The notes: generated from the sequence alone by a model not told the origin. 46,414 bases of DNA from Methanothermobacter sp049720995 (GCF_049720995.1 NZ_JBNASF010000013.1:1-46414), one strand, 5' to 3'. Numbered from the stretch's first letter, positions 1-7,518 are shown. Program-made: numbers and translations.

Positions 1-170
1 TCACGGTTAAGCTCATGAACCCGCGCCACTGGACAAACCATGGCACACCCACTACACAGCCCCCCACCAAACACAAACAAAATCGAAAAAATTGCAAAGT
101 AGCGGTGTTGGGAAACATGCAAAGAGTGGAAATTTCAGCCCCTCAAGGTAAACTATGAAACTCAGAACAG

Positions 171-177
171 AAAAAAA
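171..177 (-). terminator. Oligo-T terminator after tRNA-Ser
   Basis: Read on the minus strand, a run of seven T lies about 22 bases past the 3' end of the tRNA-Ser. Oligo-T runs without a strong hairpin are the usual archaeal termination signal. The rest of 1-198 shows no convincing gene on either strand. Confidence 0.45.
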
Positions 178-198
178 TCAAACTGAAATCGTTAAAGA

Positions 199-283
199 CG
201 CCGGGGACGGGATTTGAACCCGCGAGATCCAAAGGATCATTGGCTTAGCAGGCCAACGCCGTACCAGACTGGGCCACCCCGGC
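199..283 (-). tRNA. tRNA-Ser (anticodon GCU)
   Basis: On the minus strand the sequence folds as a class II tRNA. A 7-bp acceptor stem pairs GCCGGGG with CCCCGGC. The anticodon stem TTGGC/GCCAA closes the loop CTGCTAA, giving anticodon GCU (serine AGC/AGU codons). A long variable arm lies around TGATCC/GGATC, and the T-arm is GCGGG-TTCAAAT-CCCGT. The discriminator is G (position 199), as expected for tRNA-Ser. CCA is not encoded. It lies about 60 bases downstream of the SRP RNA on the same strand, so co-transcription is likely. Confidence 0.97.
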
Positions 284-344
284 CTTATTAAACCTATCTG
301 TGTTCAGCATTATAAGTTTTTCGTTCATTGGATTTCTAAATGGG

Positions 345-653
345 TGGGCACGTTCAGGGGTTGACAGACCTTCCATCTACCGGTGATCCCGCTGACTGGC
401 TCCACCCCGTTAATCCACAAGCATCAGCTGTCCATGGTAGGGCTGCTCCTTTCCAGGCCTGACCCGTTCCCATGACTAAGATGGTTCACCCTGACCCTCC
501 AGTCAGGGCCCCATCACCACTGATCCTGCGGGACGAGGCTTCTACACCAATCAGCAGGGCCGATAAACAGTCGATCAGCCGCCCCCTGAACTTCGACCGC
601 GCCGTATAGGGGATTTGCGCTTACAGAGGACCCCTAACCCTCCGGTCTAGCCC
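345..653 (-). ncRNA. ffs: Archaeal signal recognition particle RNA (7S RNA)
   Basis: On the minus strand a GC-rich RNA of about 309 nt starts with GGGCTAGACCGG and ends near GAACGTGCCC. The 5' GGGC can pair with the 3' GCCC to close the molecule. The diagnostic S-domain core lies at 440-465: GGTCAGG, then GGAAAGGAGCAGCCC, which is the SRP54-binding helix 8 with its GGAA/AGCAG symmetric loop. The RNA forms the scaffold of SRP (SRP19, SRP54) for co-translational membrane targeting. A tandem 7S RNA and tRNA-Ser pair is known from related Methanobacteriales. The exact ends are inferred from pairing, so the 3' end could shift by several bases. Confidence 0.93.
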
Positions 654-674
654 ATTGTATCCATTATACTAAGT

Positions 675-684
675 AGTATTTTAA
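675..684 (-). promoter_or_regulatory. Candidate TATA box of the 7S RNA/tRNA-Ser unit
   Basis: Minus-strand TTAAAATACT sits about 22 to 31 bases upstream of the predicted 7S RNA 5' end at 653, the normal distance for an archaeal box A. The match to TTTATATA is only partial. Confidence 0.4.
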
Positions 685-812
685 TGTTTCTATGGACATA
701 TCAGAGCCCCTGGATCTCCTTAATGAAGCTATCATTCCAGTTTATAGAAGGCAGCAGATTGCACTGGCAAAAAACTGGTAAACTAATTAAGGTAATATTT
801 CATATTAATTCC

Positions 813-1787
813 ATGGACACGCTGATAGCAATGAGTCTCATTCTGAGCCTCTACATGGCCTTCAACATTGCTGCCAACGATATAGGTAACTCTGTGGGTA
901 CCGCTGTGGGTAGTGGTTCCCTCAGGATGAAAAAGGCCCTCTTGCTGGGGGGATTTTTTGTATCAGTTGGGGCGCTGTTCCTTGGTGGGAGCGTCATGAA
1001 AACAATAAGTGAAGGAATAATCCCCCAGGGGCTCCTGAGCCCCAGAACAGCCCTTGTTATAACCTTAACATCATCAATCTGGATAACCTTCACCATCATA
1101 AAAAAGATACCCATTTCAGGTTCCGATGCCATTGTGAGTTCGGTTATTGGTGCCGGAATAGCAAGCATCGGCATTCAGAACATGAGAACAGACGTTGTTG
1201 GCTTCATAGTACTGAGCTGGATTATGTCACCACTTGCAGGTCTTCTCACAGGATTTTTAATCTATAGATCCATCAGAAAGGTTTTAATAAAACCGCTTCA
1301 GGGTATGGGTATGAGAGATAGGCTCGAAAAGGTATTTTCATATCTTCAGATACTGAGTTCCTCGTTTTCGGCCCTTAACCTTGGGGCCGTTGATATAGCA
1401 GTTGCAACAGGTGCTGTATTTGCCACGGGTTATGGTGGCGGGTACTGGATCCGAATACTGGGGGTCCTAGGGCTTGCTTCAGGAATTCTACTTGCTGGCA
1501 ACAGGGTTACAGAAACAATTGGAAGAAGAATAACAGACCTCACCCCAAGCAGGGGCTTTGCAGCCCAGCTATCAGCAGCACTTATCGTTTACCTATTTCT
1601 GGGTTATGGTATGCCTGTATCGCCAACACAGACCCTTGTGGGGTCTGTGATAGGTGTTGGAATTGCACATGGGACATCAACAGTTGAGTATGACGTGATA
1701 AGGCACATAGCATACACCTGGATAGTCACTATACCCACCTGTGTCATCCTATCAGCTGTAATTTACGTTATCACAGGCCTTATATGA
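813..1787 (+). CDS. PiT-family inorganic phosphate transporter
   Basis: Integral membrane protein of 324 residues that should import phosphate with a cation. The N-terminal PiT signature is clear: AFNIAANDIGNSVGTAVGSG at residues 16-35, with N22-D23 matching the GANDVANA motif. About ten hydrophobic segments follow. The inverted second copy near residue 195 reads LNLGAVDIAVATGA and keeps Asp but not the preceding Asn. The reading frame is open from 684, but those 43 extra codons overlap the 7S RNA promoter and do not resemble a PiT N-terminus. I therefore start at the Met of MDTLIAMSL; no strong ribosome site precedes it. It converges with the CBS gene, leaving 3 bases between stops. Confidence 0.88.
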   Translation: MDTLIAMSLILSLYMAFNIAANDIGNSVGTAVGSGSLRMKKALLLGGFFVSVGALFLGGSVMKTISEGIIPQGLLSPRTALVITLTSSIWITFTIIKKIPISGSDAIVSSVIGAGIASIGIQNMRTDVVGFIVLSWIMSPLAGLLTGFLIYRSIRKVLIKPLQGMGMRDRLEKVFSYLQILSSSFSALNLGAVDIAVATGAVFATGYGGGYWIRILGVLGLASGILLAGNRVTETIGRRITDLTPSRGFAAQLSAALIVYLFLGYGMPVSPTQTLVGSVIGVGIAHGTSTVEYDVIRHIAYTWIVTIPTCVILSAVIYVITGLI

Positions 1788-1790
1788 CCC

Positions 1791-2198
1791 TTAAAGACTT
1801 TTTAGGGCCCTTATAATATCCCCATCAGCGATTATCCCAACCATCTCACCATCAGACATGACAACAAGCTGATTTATTATTCCCTCATCTGAGGAGTAGT
1901 CATTCATCTTCTCAATGGCGTCACCAAGTGTCTCATCGGGGGCCACCGTGGCAACATCCCTGACCATGACCTCCCCAACTGTTGTTCCAAGTTCATAGTT
2001 GTCAAGTATGAGGTTATGGCCAAGGTCTGAGGCAGTTACGATTCCAACAAGTTTCCCCTCCTCAAGGACGGGGAGAGCACTTATCCTGTGCTTCATCAGC
2101 TTCTCAAATGCAAAAACCACGTCTTCAGACGGTTCAACTGTTATAACATCCGCTGTCATTACGTCCTTAACCTTAATTTCATTCAGCTTTTTCAGCAC
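1791..2198 (-). CDS. Two-CBS-domain protein
   Basis: A 135-residue protein made of two CBS domains. The first begins at VKDVMTADVITVEPSEDV and contains ISALPVLEEGKLVGIVTASDL. The second begins at VGEVMVRDVATVAPDETL and ends GEMVGIIADGDIIRAL. Stand-alone CBS pairs bind adenosyl ligands (AMP, ATP, SAM) and act as energy or ligand sensors; the partner is unknown here. The frame is open to 2219, but a GTG at 2198 is preceded by a strong GGGAGGAG site about six bases away, so I start there. That still overlaps the 3' end of the 2-phosphoglycerate kinase gene by 20 bases, implying coupled translation. Confidence 0.88.
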   Translation of the reverse strand: MLKKLNEIKVKDVMTADVITVEPSEDVVFAFEKLMKHRISALPVLEEGKLVGIVTASDLGHNLILDNYELGTTVGEVMVRDVATVAPDETLGDAIEKMNDYSSDEGIINQLVVMSDGEMVGIIADGDIIRALKSL

Positions 2199-3099
2199 CT
2201 TTCTCTCCTCCCTTAACACTGGTTTTTGTAAGTGATTTTATAATTGAGTCTATCGTGGTTACAACATCTATATTCTCGATAACAGGCACGTTGTGTTTCT
2301 TTGCCTGGCTTTCAATGTATCTGTGAATTCTTCTTATTGCCCAGAAATAACTTATATACCTTTTAAGGGGTCTCCTGGCCCACATCTGTCTGCAACGTGA
2401 ATAGAACCTTCCCTTATGGACGTTCTCATCTGAAACCGTGAGGACAAACATTGCAACATTTTCCTTGTTTATGAGATCATCCCTTATAAATCCAGGGACT
2501 ATATGCACGCCCTCAATCACTATGCTTATACCCTCTGTGAGGGCCCTCTCAATTACGGCCTCCACACCGATGCTCACAGTGTCCACGTGATCCCTGAATC
2601 CAATGAGAACCTCGTCAAGTTCCGGGGGTGGGGGTATTCTGAGGGACTGGTACGCTGTGTAGCTTGATTCATAGATGGATGGGAGAAGTTCCCTGGAGAC
2701 TATTTTACGCATTACCTCCCTTATCATGTCGGTGCTTATCATGTTCCTTATACCAAGACGGTTTGCAACCTCAAAGGCAATTGATGATGTCCCGACCCCT
2801 GAGGCCCCCCCTATTAGTATTATCAGGGGTTCCTTGCACTGCCTTATTCGTCTCCAGAGCATGTACTTCTCTGCTATCTCAGGATCCTCCCTTTTCAGGT
2901 GCTCTGAGACCACATCAACGAGTTCCTCTATTGTTATGACATCAACCTTATTCTTTTTAAGGTGAGCCTCAATTCTGGAAGCAAATGTGTATGCCCTGTT
3001 AGGGTCCATCTCTGCCCTGGTCAGTGAACGTGCCAGAACGCCCTTGGAGAAGGGCTCCGTGTATTTTTTTCCGCTTACCTCTCCCTGAACCATGATCAT
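2179..3099 (-). CDS. 2-phosphoglycerate kinase with N-terminal ATP-cone
   Basis: A 306-residue enzyme that phosphorylates 2-phosphoglycerate to 2,3-bisphosphoglycerate, the first step to cyclic 2,3-diphosphoglycerate, a thermoprotectant solute of Methanothermobacter and relatives. Residues 1-90 form an ATP-cone-like domain (KYTEPFSKGVLARSL). The kinase domain follows with a P-loop near residues 97-106, GGASGVGTSS, in which Thr replaces the usual Walker A Lys. Downstream motifs include STDMIREVMR and IEGVHIVPG. The ATG follows GAGGTGAGACC. A second kinase of the same fold with a canonical GKS P-loop is at 43309-44268. The gene is fourth in a five-gene minus-strand group. Confidence 0.88.
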   Translation of the reverse strand: MIMVQGEVSGKKYTEPFSKGVLARSLTRAEMDPNRAYTFASRIEAHLKKNKVDVITIEELVDVVSEHLKREDPEIAEKYMLWRRIRQCKEPLIILIGGASGVGTSSIAFEVANRLGIRNMISTDMIREVMRKIVSRELLPSIYESSYTAYQSLRIPPPPELDEVLIGFRDHVDTVSIGVEAVIERALTEGISIVIEGVHIVPGFIRDDLINKENVAMFVLTVSDENVHKGRFYSRCRQMWARRPLKRYISYFWAIRRIHRYIESQAKKHNVPVIENIDVVTTIDSIIKSLTKTSVKGGEKGAEKAE

Positions 3100-3151
3100 G
3101 GTCTCACCTCAAAAAGAACTTGTCATAATCTGAAATCCAGTTTTTATATAC

Positions 3152-3823
3152 TTAACTGGATCTGAGATTTAAAATTTCGGCCTTTATGGATCCATCATCT
3201 TCAATTTCAATGAGGGCTGCTCTGCCATCTGAAAGCTGTCCCGGGTTGACCACGATGGTTTCACCTATACGGTCCACTCCCGGGGACTCGTGGATGTGAC
3301 CACAGATGTTCAGACAGGGCTGATGTCTTTCTATAACATCCCTCACACCCCTGCTTCCAACATTATCCCCTGATGGAATTCTATCAACTGATGTTCCATG
3401 TGGTGGTGCATGGGTTACAAGAATAAGAACATCTCCATCACCAGGCTTTTCAATGAGATGGTTCAGTTCTGCTTTTATTTCATCCTCCTCCAGTTCAAGG
3501 GGTGTGTTGAATGGTGTAGGGTTCGAACCACCAAGACCGCATATGGCAATATCCTTGATGTTAATTGATCTTCCATGAATATTCACGGCCTTTGAGTTTT
3601 CTATTTTAGCAACAGCCCCATGGGGATCGCAGTTTCCAGGTACGGCAACAACAGGGATGTTGTGGGATGCCAGGTCATTAAGGAGCTCCTCAACAAGTTC
3701 CAGCGGCCCGAAGTGTGTTATGTCACCTGCCACAACAATGAGGTCAACCCTGTTATCCCCTATAAACCTGTGAAGTTCAGGTATGTTTGAACCATGAAGA
3801 TCACTTACAGCGAGGATTTTCAT
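3152..3823 (-). CDS. Calcineurin-like metallophosphoesterase
   Basis: A 223-residue phosphoesterase of the YfcE/Icc-type family. The dimetal motifs are all present in order: ISDLHGS-type AVSDLHGSN near residue 5, VVAGDITHFG, VPGNCDPHG, LVTHAPPHGT, and CGHIHESPG. The next Asn-containing stretch is VVNPGQLSDG, typical of small archaeal members. The substrate cannot be told from sequence; phosphodiesters or nucleotide phosphates are usual for the family. The start has GGCGTGATT upstream. It sits between the DUF2096-like gene and 2-phosphoglycerate kinase with short spacers, so it is probably co-transcribed. Confidence 0.9.
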   Translation of the reverse strand: MKILAVSDLHGSNIPELHRFIGDNRVDLIVVAGDITHFGPLELVEELLNDLASHNIPVVAVPGNCDPHGAVAKIENSKAVNIHGRSINIKDIAICGLGGSNPTPFNTPLELEEDEIKAELNHLIEKPGDGDVLILVTHAPPHGTSVDRIPSGDNVGSRGVRDVIERHQPCLNICGHIHESPGVDRIGETIVVNPGQLSDGRAALIEIEDDGSIKAEILNLRSS

Positions 3824-3841
3824 GAAAAATCACGCCCCCAA

Positions 3842-4366
3842 TTATTCCCTGAAGAAGGAGCCTATCTCCTTTAAACCCTTTTTTATGTCCTCTGAATCGC
3901 CGTAAACGGCTAAAAGATCGTCTTCTTCAAATTCAATTATCAGACTGTGGGTTTCAGCAATATCCTGAACTCTGTCCTCGGCTATTGGTTCCTTAAGGTG
4001 AACCCTTGCAGCTGCAAATCCAGGTGGTGCTCCAACAATAAACCTTGACTTTGTTTCAGGGGGTTTGTGAACCTCCTCCCCCCTTGAGGCCCTCTTTAAT
4101 TTTTCAATCCATTCATCAGGGTAATCGGGGGCCACTGCCTCTGCAAGTTCAAGGAGTTTCTCCTGAATTGAGTTGAGCATATCGTTTATTCTCTTAAGCT
4201 CCCCGATCATTTCAGGGTTCTCTGTATCTGATTTATAGAAGTTGATTGATGTCCTCACAAGCCTTATATCCTCTGTAATTTCCACTGGGACATCAATATC
4301 CTTCTTTCGAAGGTCTGTCAGGAGTTCAACAAGCACGAACCATGTCTGTTCAACAGGGAGTGTCAT
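3842..4366 (-). CDS. Uncharacterised methanogen protein, DUF2096-like
   Basis: A 174-residue soluble protein. The N-terminal half is largely helical with heptad-like spacing (LVELLTDLRKKDIDVPVEITEDIRL, then MIGELKRINDMLNSIQEKLLELAE). The C-terminal half begins with SRFIVGAPPGFAAARVHL and is probably an alpha/beta unit. It resembles the archaeal DUF2096 family, which has no assigned function. Its ATG overlaps the stop of the upstream gene as ATGA, so the two are translationally coupled and probably work together. Confidence 0.72.
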   Translation of the reverse strand: MTLPVEQTWFVLVELLTDLRKKDIDVPVEITEDIRLVRTSINFYKSDTENPEMIGELKRINDMLNSIQEKLLELAEAVAPDYPDEWIEKLKRASRGEEVHKPPETKSRFIVGAPPGFAAARVHLKEPIAEDRVQDIAETHSLIIEFEEDDLLAVYGDSEDIKKGLKEIGSFFRE

Positions 4367-4629
4367 AGATGTCCTTCCAGAATTTTTAGGGTTGTATGGT
4401 TTATCCTTGCACCTGCCTCTTCAAGTTCCTTTCGGATCTCCTCAACGTTACTGTAGGAGCTGAGGATGAGCACATGGTTGCTCTGTGTGCCCTGAATGGA
4501 TAATATGGCCACCTCGTCGTCATCAGATAATTCCTTCTTCTCAAGGCCCGCCTTGTAGTCCACAAAGGGTCTGAATTCTTCTGGAAGATCCTTCAAAGTA
4601 AATATTCCCTTTAAAGTAGCTATAAACAA
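4363..4629 (-). CDS. Small uncharacterised protein, DUF749-like
   Basis: An 88-residue protein with the pattern LKDLPEEFRPFVDYKAGLEKKELSDDDEVAILSIQGT followed by a helix VEEIRKELEEAGARI. This resembles the methanogen DUF749 family, function unknown. The start is TTG, with GAGGTG a few bases upstream. It is the first gene of the minus-strand set that continues through DUF2096, metallophosphoesterase, 2-phosphoglycerate kinase and CBS protein. Confidence 0.72.
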   Translation of the reverse strand: MFIATLKGIFTLKDLPEEFRPFVDYKAGLEKKELSDDDEVAILSIQGTQSNHVLILSSYSNVEEIRKELEEAGARINHTTLKILEGHL

Positions 4630-4645
4630 AAAAACACCTCACTAT

Positions 4646-4660
4646 GGGATTTTAAATCCC
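4646..4660. promoter_or_regulatory. 15-bp perfect palindrome between hdrB and DUF749
   Basis: GGGATTTTAAATCCC is a perfect inverted repeat. Just past hdrB, at 4664-4672 on the minus strand, is a T-rich stretch that could end the hdr transcript. The A/T core of the palindrome could also serve as box A for the downstream group, so it may be a terminator hairpin or an operator. Confidence 0.4.
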
Positions 4661-4683
4661 TGAAAAAATAATTAATTGGGGTT

Positions 4684-5589
4684 TTAGCTTCCAGGTGCAA
4701 AGCGGTCGAGTTCCTCGAGCTTTTCAAGGCACTCGTCGACGCATACCTGGTGGGCGTCAACCACAAGGTCCTCTTTTGGAAGACCCATTGCAAGTCCAAG
4801 TAGCTGTGCGAGGTGAAGTACTGGTATGTCGAATTCCTCGCCGAACTTGTCCTTTATCTCCATCTGACCAACGTCAAACTGGAGGTGGCAGAATGGGCAG
4901 ACGTTTACTATTGCATCAACACCGGCTTCCTTCATGTTTATGAGTTTTTCCCTTGTGAAGTCAAGTGCAACGTCAAGGTCCCTTGATCTCACTCCACCGC
5001 CGGCACCGCAGCACATCATCTTGTCCTTGTATTCAACGGATTTCGCGCCGGTTACCTCAACAATTTCATCCAGTATGGTTGGTCTTTCAGGGTTGTCTAT
5101 ATTTATCTCATCGCTTGGTTTGAGGAAGTGGCATCCGTAGTGCACTGCAACATTGAGGTTGAGGGGCTTTTCGACGAGTTCTGAAAGTTTGTCCAGACCA
5201 ACATCGTTGTACAGTATTTCAGCAAGGTGTCTTACGTTGACTTCGCCCTTGTATTCCCTGCCAGTCTCCTTGAGGATCTCATTGATTTTTGCCTTCATCT
5301 CCTCGTCTTCCTTGAGGAGGTGGTTTGTCTCGAAAAGTGAACCGAAGCACCCGTTACACTCGGTCATGATGTCTGCACCCATTTCCTCGGCAATTGTTAT
5401 GTTCCTTGCTGCTATTGCGGCCCATGTTGTTTTATCAAATGAACCGAATACCCCGGGTGCTGGACAGCAGGATGCCCCTTCCATGTCCTTCAGTTCGATT
5501 CCGAGTTTATCGAATAGAACCCTTGTTGCCTTTTCAATTCCAGGGTACCTGTTGTTCATGATACATCCTAAAAAGTATGCGATTTCCAT
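4684..5589 (-). CDS. hdrB: CoB-CoM heterodisulfide reductase subunit B
   Basis: HdrB (301 residues) carries the active-site noncubane [4Fe-4S] clusters that reduce the CoM-S-S-CoB disulfide in the last step of methanogenesis. Both CCG signatures are visible: one starting at CCPAPGVFGS near residue 40, and the C-terminal one with HYGCHFL and CCGAGGGVRSR. It works with HdrC (electron transfer), HdrA (flavin bifurcation, not in this window) and MvhADG. GGAGG lies only one base before the first ATG (5595) but seven before the second, so I start at 5589. It directly follows hdrC. Confidence 0.97.
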   Translation of the reverse strand: MEIAYFLGCIMNNRYPGIEKATRVLFDKLGIELKDMEGASCCPAPGVFGSFDKTTWAAIAARNITIAEEMGADIMTECNGCFGSLFETNHLLKEDEEMKAKINEILKETGREYKGEVNVRHLAEILYNDVGLDKLSELVEKPLNLNVAVHYGCHFLKPSDEINIDNPERPTILDEIVEVTGAKSVEYKDKMMCCGAGGGVRSRDLDVALDFTREKLINMKEAGVDAIVNVCPFCHLQFDVGQMEIKDKFGEEFDIPVLHLAQLLGLAMGLPKEDLVVDAHQVCVDECLEKLEELDRFAPGS

Positions 5590-5601
5590 TTGCATGCCTC
5601 C

Positions 5602-6159
5602 TTATTCAAGTTCACCGGTTTCCCAGTTGTAGCCTATTAACTGGTCAAAGCCTGTTGCCTTGATGATTTTCTGAACCTCTTCAAGTGCCTCAGGGAACTG
5701 GTGTGTTGTTGGTGGTAGTTCTCCAAGGCCAACAGCCTTTCGGAGCTCCATTGTTGCGTCGTTGATTGGTACTCCGTGACCTGTTTTTATAACGAAGGAT
5801 CCAACTGCCTTGTGTGCTGGTGCCATGAATCCTGCTCTGGCTGCTTCGTTCCTTGCAAGTTTCACGACATCCACGATTCTGACCTTACGTGGGCATCTTT
5901 CCTGGCAGGCGTAGCATGTTGTGCACATCCAGAGGGTTGGATCTGAGATTATTTCATCCTTTAATCCAATATTTGCCTTCCTTATTATCTGTCTTACCCT
6001 GTAAGGGGTTCTTCTTCCAGATGGGCAGGATCCTGTGCATGTACCGCACTGGAAACAGTATTCCAGGCTGTCACCGCCTGCGGCCTTTATTTTCTCAGAG
6101 AATTCCTTGTCAATATTACCCTTTCTGATTATGTTTTCTTCTCTCTGAAGTAGGGTCAT
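5602..6159 (-). CDS. hdrC: CoB-CoM heterodisulfide reductase subunit C
   Basis: HdrC (185 residues) holds two [4Fe-4S] clusters and passes electrons from HdrA to HdrB. The two ferredoxin motifs are CFQCGTCTGSCP near residue 33 and CTTCYACQERCP near residue 74. The start is an ATG preceded by AGGAGTGAT at ideal spacing, giving the family's usual length. The frame is nevertheless open upstream for 132 further codons to an ATG at 6555 that has its own ribosome site (see the separate entry), so a longer acidic form is possible. Confidence 0.96.
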   Translation of the reverse strand: MTLLQREENIIRKGNIDKEFSEKIKAAGGDSLEYCFQCGTCTGSCPSGRRTPYRVRQIIRKANIGLKDEIISDPTLWMCTTCYACQERCPRKVRIVDVVKLARNEAARAGFMAPAHKAVGSFVIKTGHGVPINDATMELRKAVGLGELPPTTHQFPEALEEVQKIIKATGFDQLIGYNWETGELE

Positions 6160-6555
6160 TATATCACTCCTTTCGCTTTTCTCCTCTTCCTCCTCTGATT
6201 CCTCTTCAGAATCAGAGTCCTCCGAAGAGTCTTCATCCTCAACTACCCCCTCGTCTTCATGGGAGGTTTCACCAGTTTCTTCAGATTCATCCCCCTCAAC
6301 ATCTGCAGTCTCAGGTTCTTCAGCTGATGCTTCCTCAGAGGCCTTCACAGGTTCTTCAACCTTTTGAGGTTCCTCTGATTTTTCTGTTTCTGCAGATTCA
6401 GAGGGTTCATCTGAAGGTTTTTCTTGAGGTTGATGTTGTTCTACCTGTTTAATGGAATCTGCTGGTGTCTCTGTTTTCTCTGGCTCCTCTGTTTTACTGC
6501 CTTCTTCCTTCTTCTCACCCATCAACATTTCTTTTAGGCGTTTTAGAACTGACAT
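6160..6555 (-). CDS. In-frame acidic extension upstream of hdrC (possible long HdrC)
   Basis: From an ATG at 6555, preceded by GGGTGTGA at normal spacing, 132 codons run without a stop straight into hdrC. The product would start MSVLKRLKEMLMGEKKEE, a basic amphipathic helix, followed by about 110 residues that are mostly Glu, Ser, Asp, Pro and Thr, with no cysteines or predicted fold. It is either an N-terminal extension producing a 317-residue HdrC, or a leader region that happens to be open. The acidic tract lies between a promoter and a strong internal start, so two protein forms may be made. Confidence 0.5.
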
Positions 6556-6626
6556 TGTTTCACACCCTGAAAGATCCCTGGTTAGCAAACCTCAGATTTT
6601 TCTTATTAGACTGTGATTTTTATGGG

Positions 6627-6635
6627 TATATAAAG
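6627..6635 (-). promoter_or_regulatory. TATA box of the hdrCB operon
   Basis: Minus-strand CTTTATATA is a near-perfect archaeal box A. The expected transcript start is around 6603, about 50 bases ahead of the upstream ATG at 6555, so the acidic extension would be transcribed. The plus-strand reading TATATAAAG may also serve the divergent gene at 6781. Confidence 0.65.
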
Positions 6636-6696
6636 ATTCCTAAAATCTGCCACTGTGTAACCTTTAAGGTGACACCTGGTGATTCAGGGATACCTG

Positions 6697-6794
6697 TAAG
6701 TGACAGACGGTGGCGCCATGAGCAAGACTGTAATGGTTAAGTAATCCATGAATCCAACTAAGTAACAGACGGTGTGAGCAATGAGCAAGACTGA
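6697..6794 (+). repeat. Imperfect tandem duplication of a ribosome site and start codon
   Basis: The segment TAAGTGACAGACGGTG, a short spacer and ATGAGCAAGACTG (6697-6730) recurs as TAAGTAACAGACGGTG, spacer, ATGAGCAAGACTG (6759-6793), about 62 bases on. The downstream copy starts the real gene. A weaker third echo, AAGGTGACACCTGGTG, lies at 6666-6681. Confidence 0.85.
6718..6744 (+). other. Eight-codon minigene MSKTVMVK in the leader
   Basis: The upstream copy of the duplicated start reads MSKTVMVK and then stops. Its first four residues are identical to the N-terminus of the gene at 6781, and it has the same GACGGTG sequence ahead of it. It could act as a translated leader that tunes ribosome loading, or be an inert remnant of a duplication. 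Confidence 0.5.
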
Positions 6795-7518
6795 ATACCA
6801 GATAAAATTACATGACGGACCCGCAAGACTGGGTCTTCTTGGAGATTCTGAAACTCCTCTACTTGTTAACTACGAAAAGATGGATATATCCCCCTATGAA
6901 ACCATCCCACACAATGTACCACGAGAAATCGCAGAGTGGGGTGTGAGTGAAACCATAGAAATTGCCTCTGAATCTGATGCGGAATACGCGTTCATACATG
7001 GATCCCGCTATACTGACCTCAGAGTGAGGTGCGCCCTTGAACTTGAGGAAATTGGTTTCAGAAAACTCATAGTGGCAAACATGGATGAACTGCTCCAGAG
7101 ACCCATGGAGATGGTTCGGATTCTAACTGGAATACGTGAGGCCATAAAACCTGAGACCATGCTGTGTTCAACATTCTCCCTTCCAGCTTTCATCCCCCTG
7201 CTCGCATATATGGGTGTTGATGTGTTCTCAGATGCCGCTGCAGAGTTCTATGGTATGATCAACGTTCTGCTCACAGAGACCCATACCTATCCCCTGGACA
7301 CCTACAGGATCTGCAGCCCTGGCACAGATGAACTGATTGAAAGGAACAGGCTGACACTTGATCTGGTACTGCGGGAGGTCCGTGAACACATAAAGAATGG
7401 GACACTGAGAAACCTCGTGGAGGAGCGTGCTGCCTCTTCACCCCAGAATATGTCTGCACTCAGAATACTGGACCATGAAATGCAGGAGTTCCTGCAGAAG
7501 TACACACCCCTCTACTGA
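6781..7518 (+). CDS. TGT/ArcS-like TIM-barrel protein (tRNA archaeosine-related)
   Basis: A 245-residue protein. The central region, RYTDLRVRCALELEEIGF, then the helix with RPMEMVRILTGIREAIKPETML, and FIPLLAYMGVDVFSDAAAEFYG, follows the pattern of the barrel in archaeal tRNA-guanine transglycosylase paralogues (archaeosine synthase N-terminal part). I do not see the catalytic Asp/zinc-site set of true transglycosylases, and there is no PUA domain, so it would be a stand-alone piece of a split enzyme or a diverged paralogue. Neighbours dphB and trm5 also modify translation components. Its 3' end overlaps the convergent methyltransferase gene by seven bases. Confidence 0.6.
   Translation: MSKTEYQIKLHDGPARLGLLGDSETPLLVNYEKMDISPYETIPHNVPREIAEWGVSETIEIASESDAEYAFIHGSRYTDLRVRCALELEEIGFRKLIVANMDELLQRPMEMVRILTGIREAIKPETMLCSTFSLPAFIPLLAYMGVDVFSDAAAEFYGMINVLLTETHTYPLDTYRICSPGTDELIERNRLTLDLVLREVREHIKNGTLRNLVEERAASSPQNMSALRILDHEMQEFLQKYTPLY

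Noticed and set aside
684..812. Longer N-terminus for the PiT transporter
   Set aside because: The extra 43 residues do not look like a PiT protein and overlap the 7S RNA promoter; the family N-terminus begins at 813.
2675..2965. Plus-strand open frames inside the 2-phosphoglycerate kinase gene
   Set aside because: They are antisense shadows of a well-supported gene and have no family resemblance or ribosome site.
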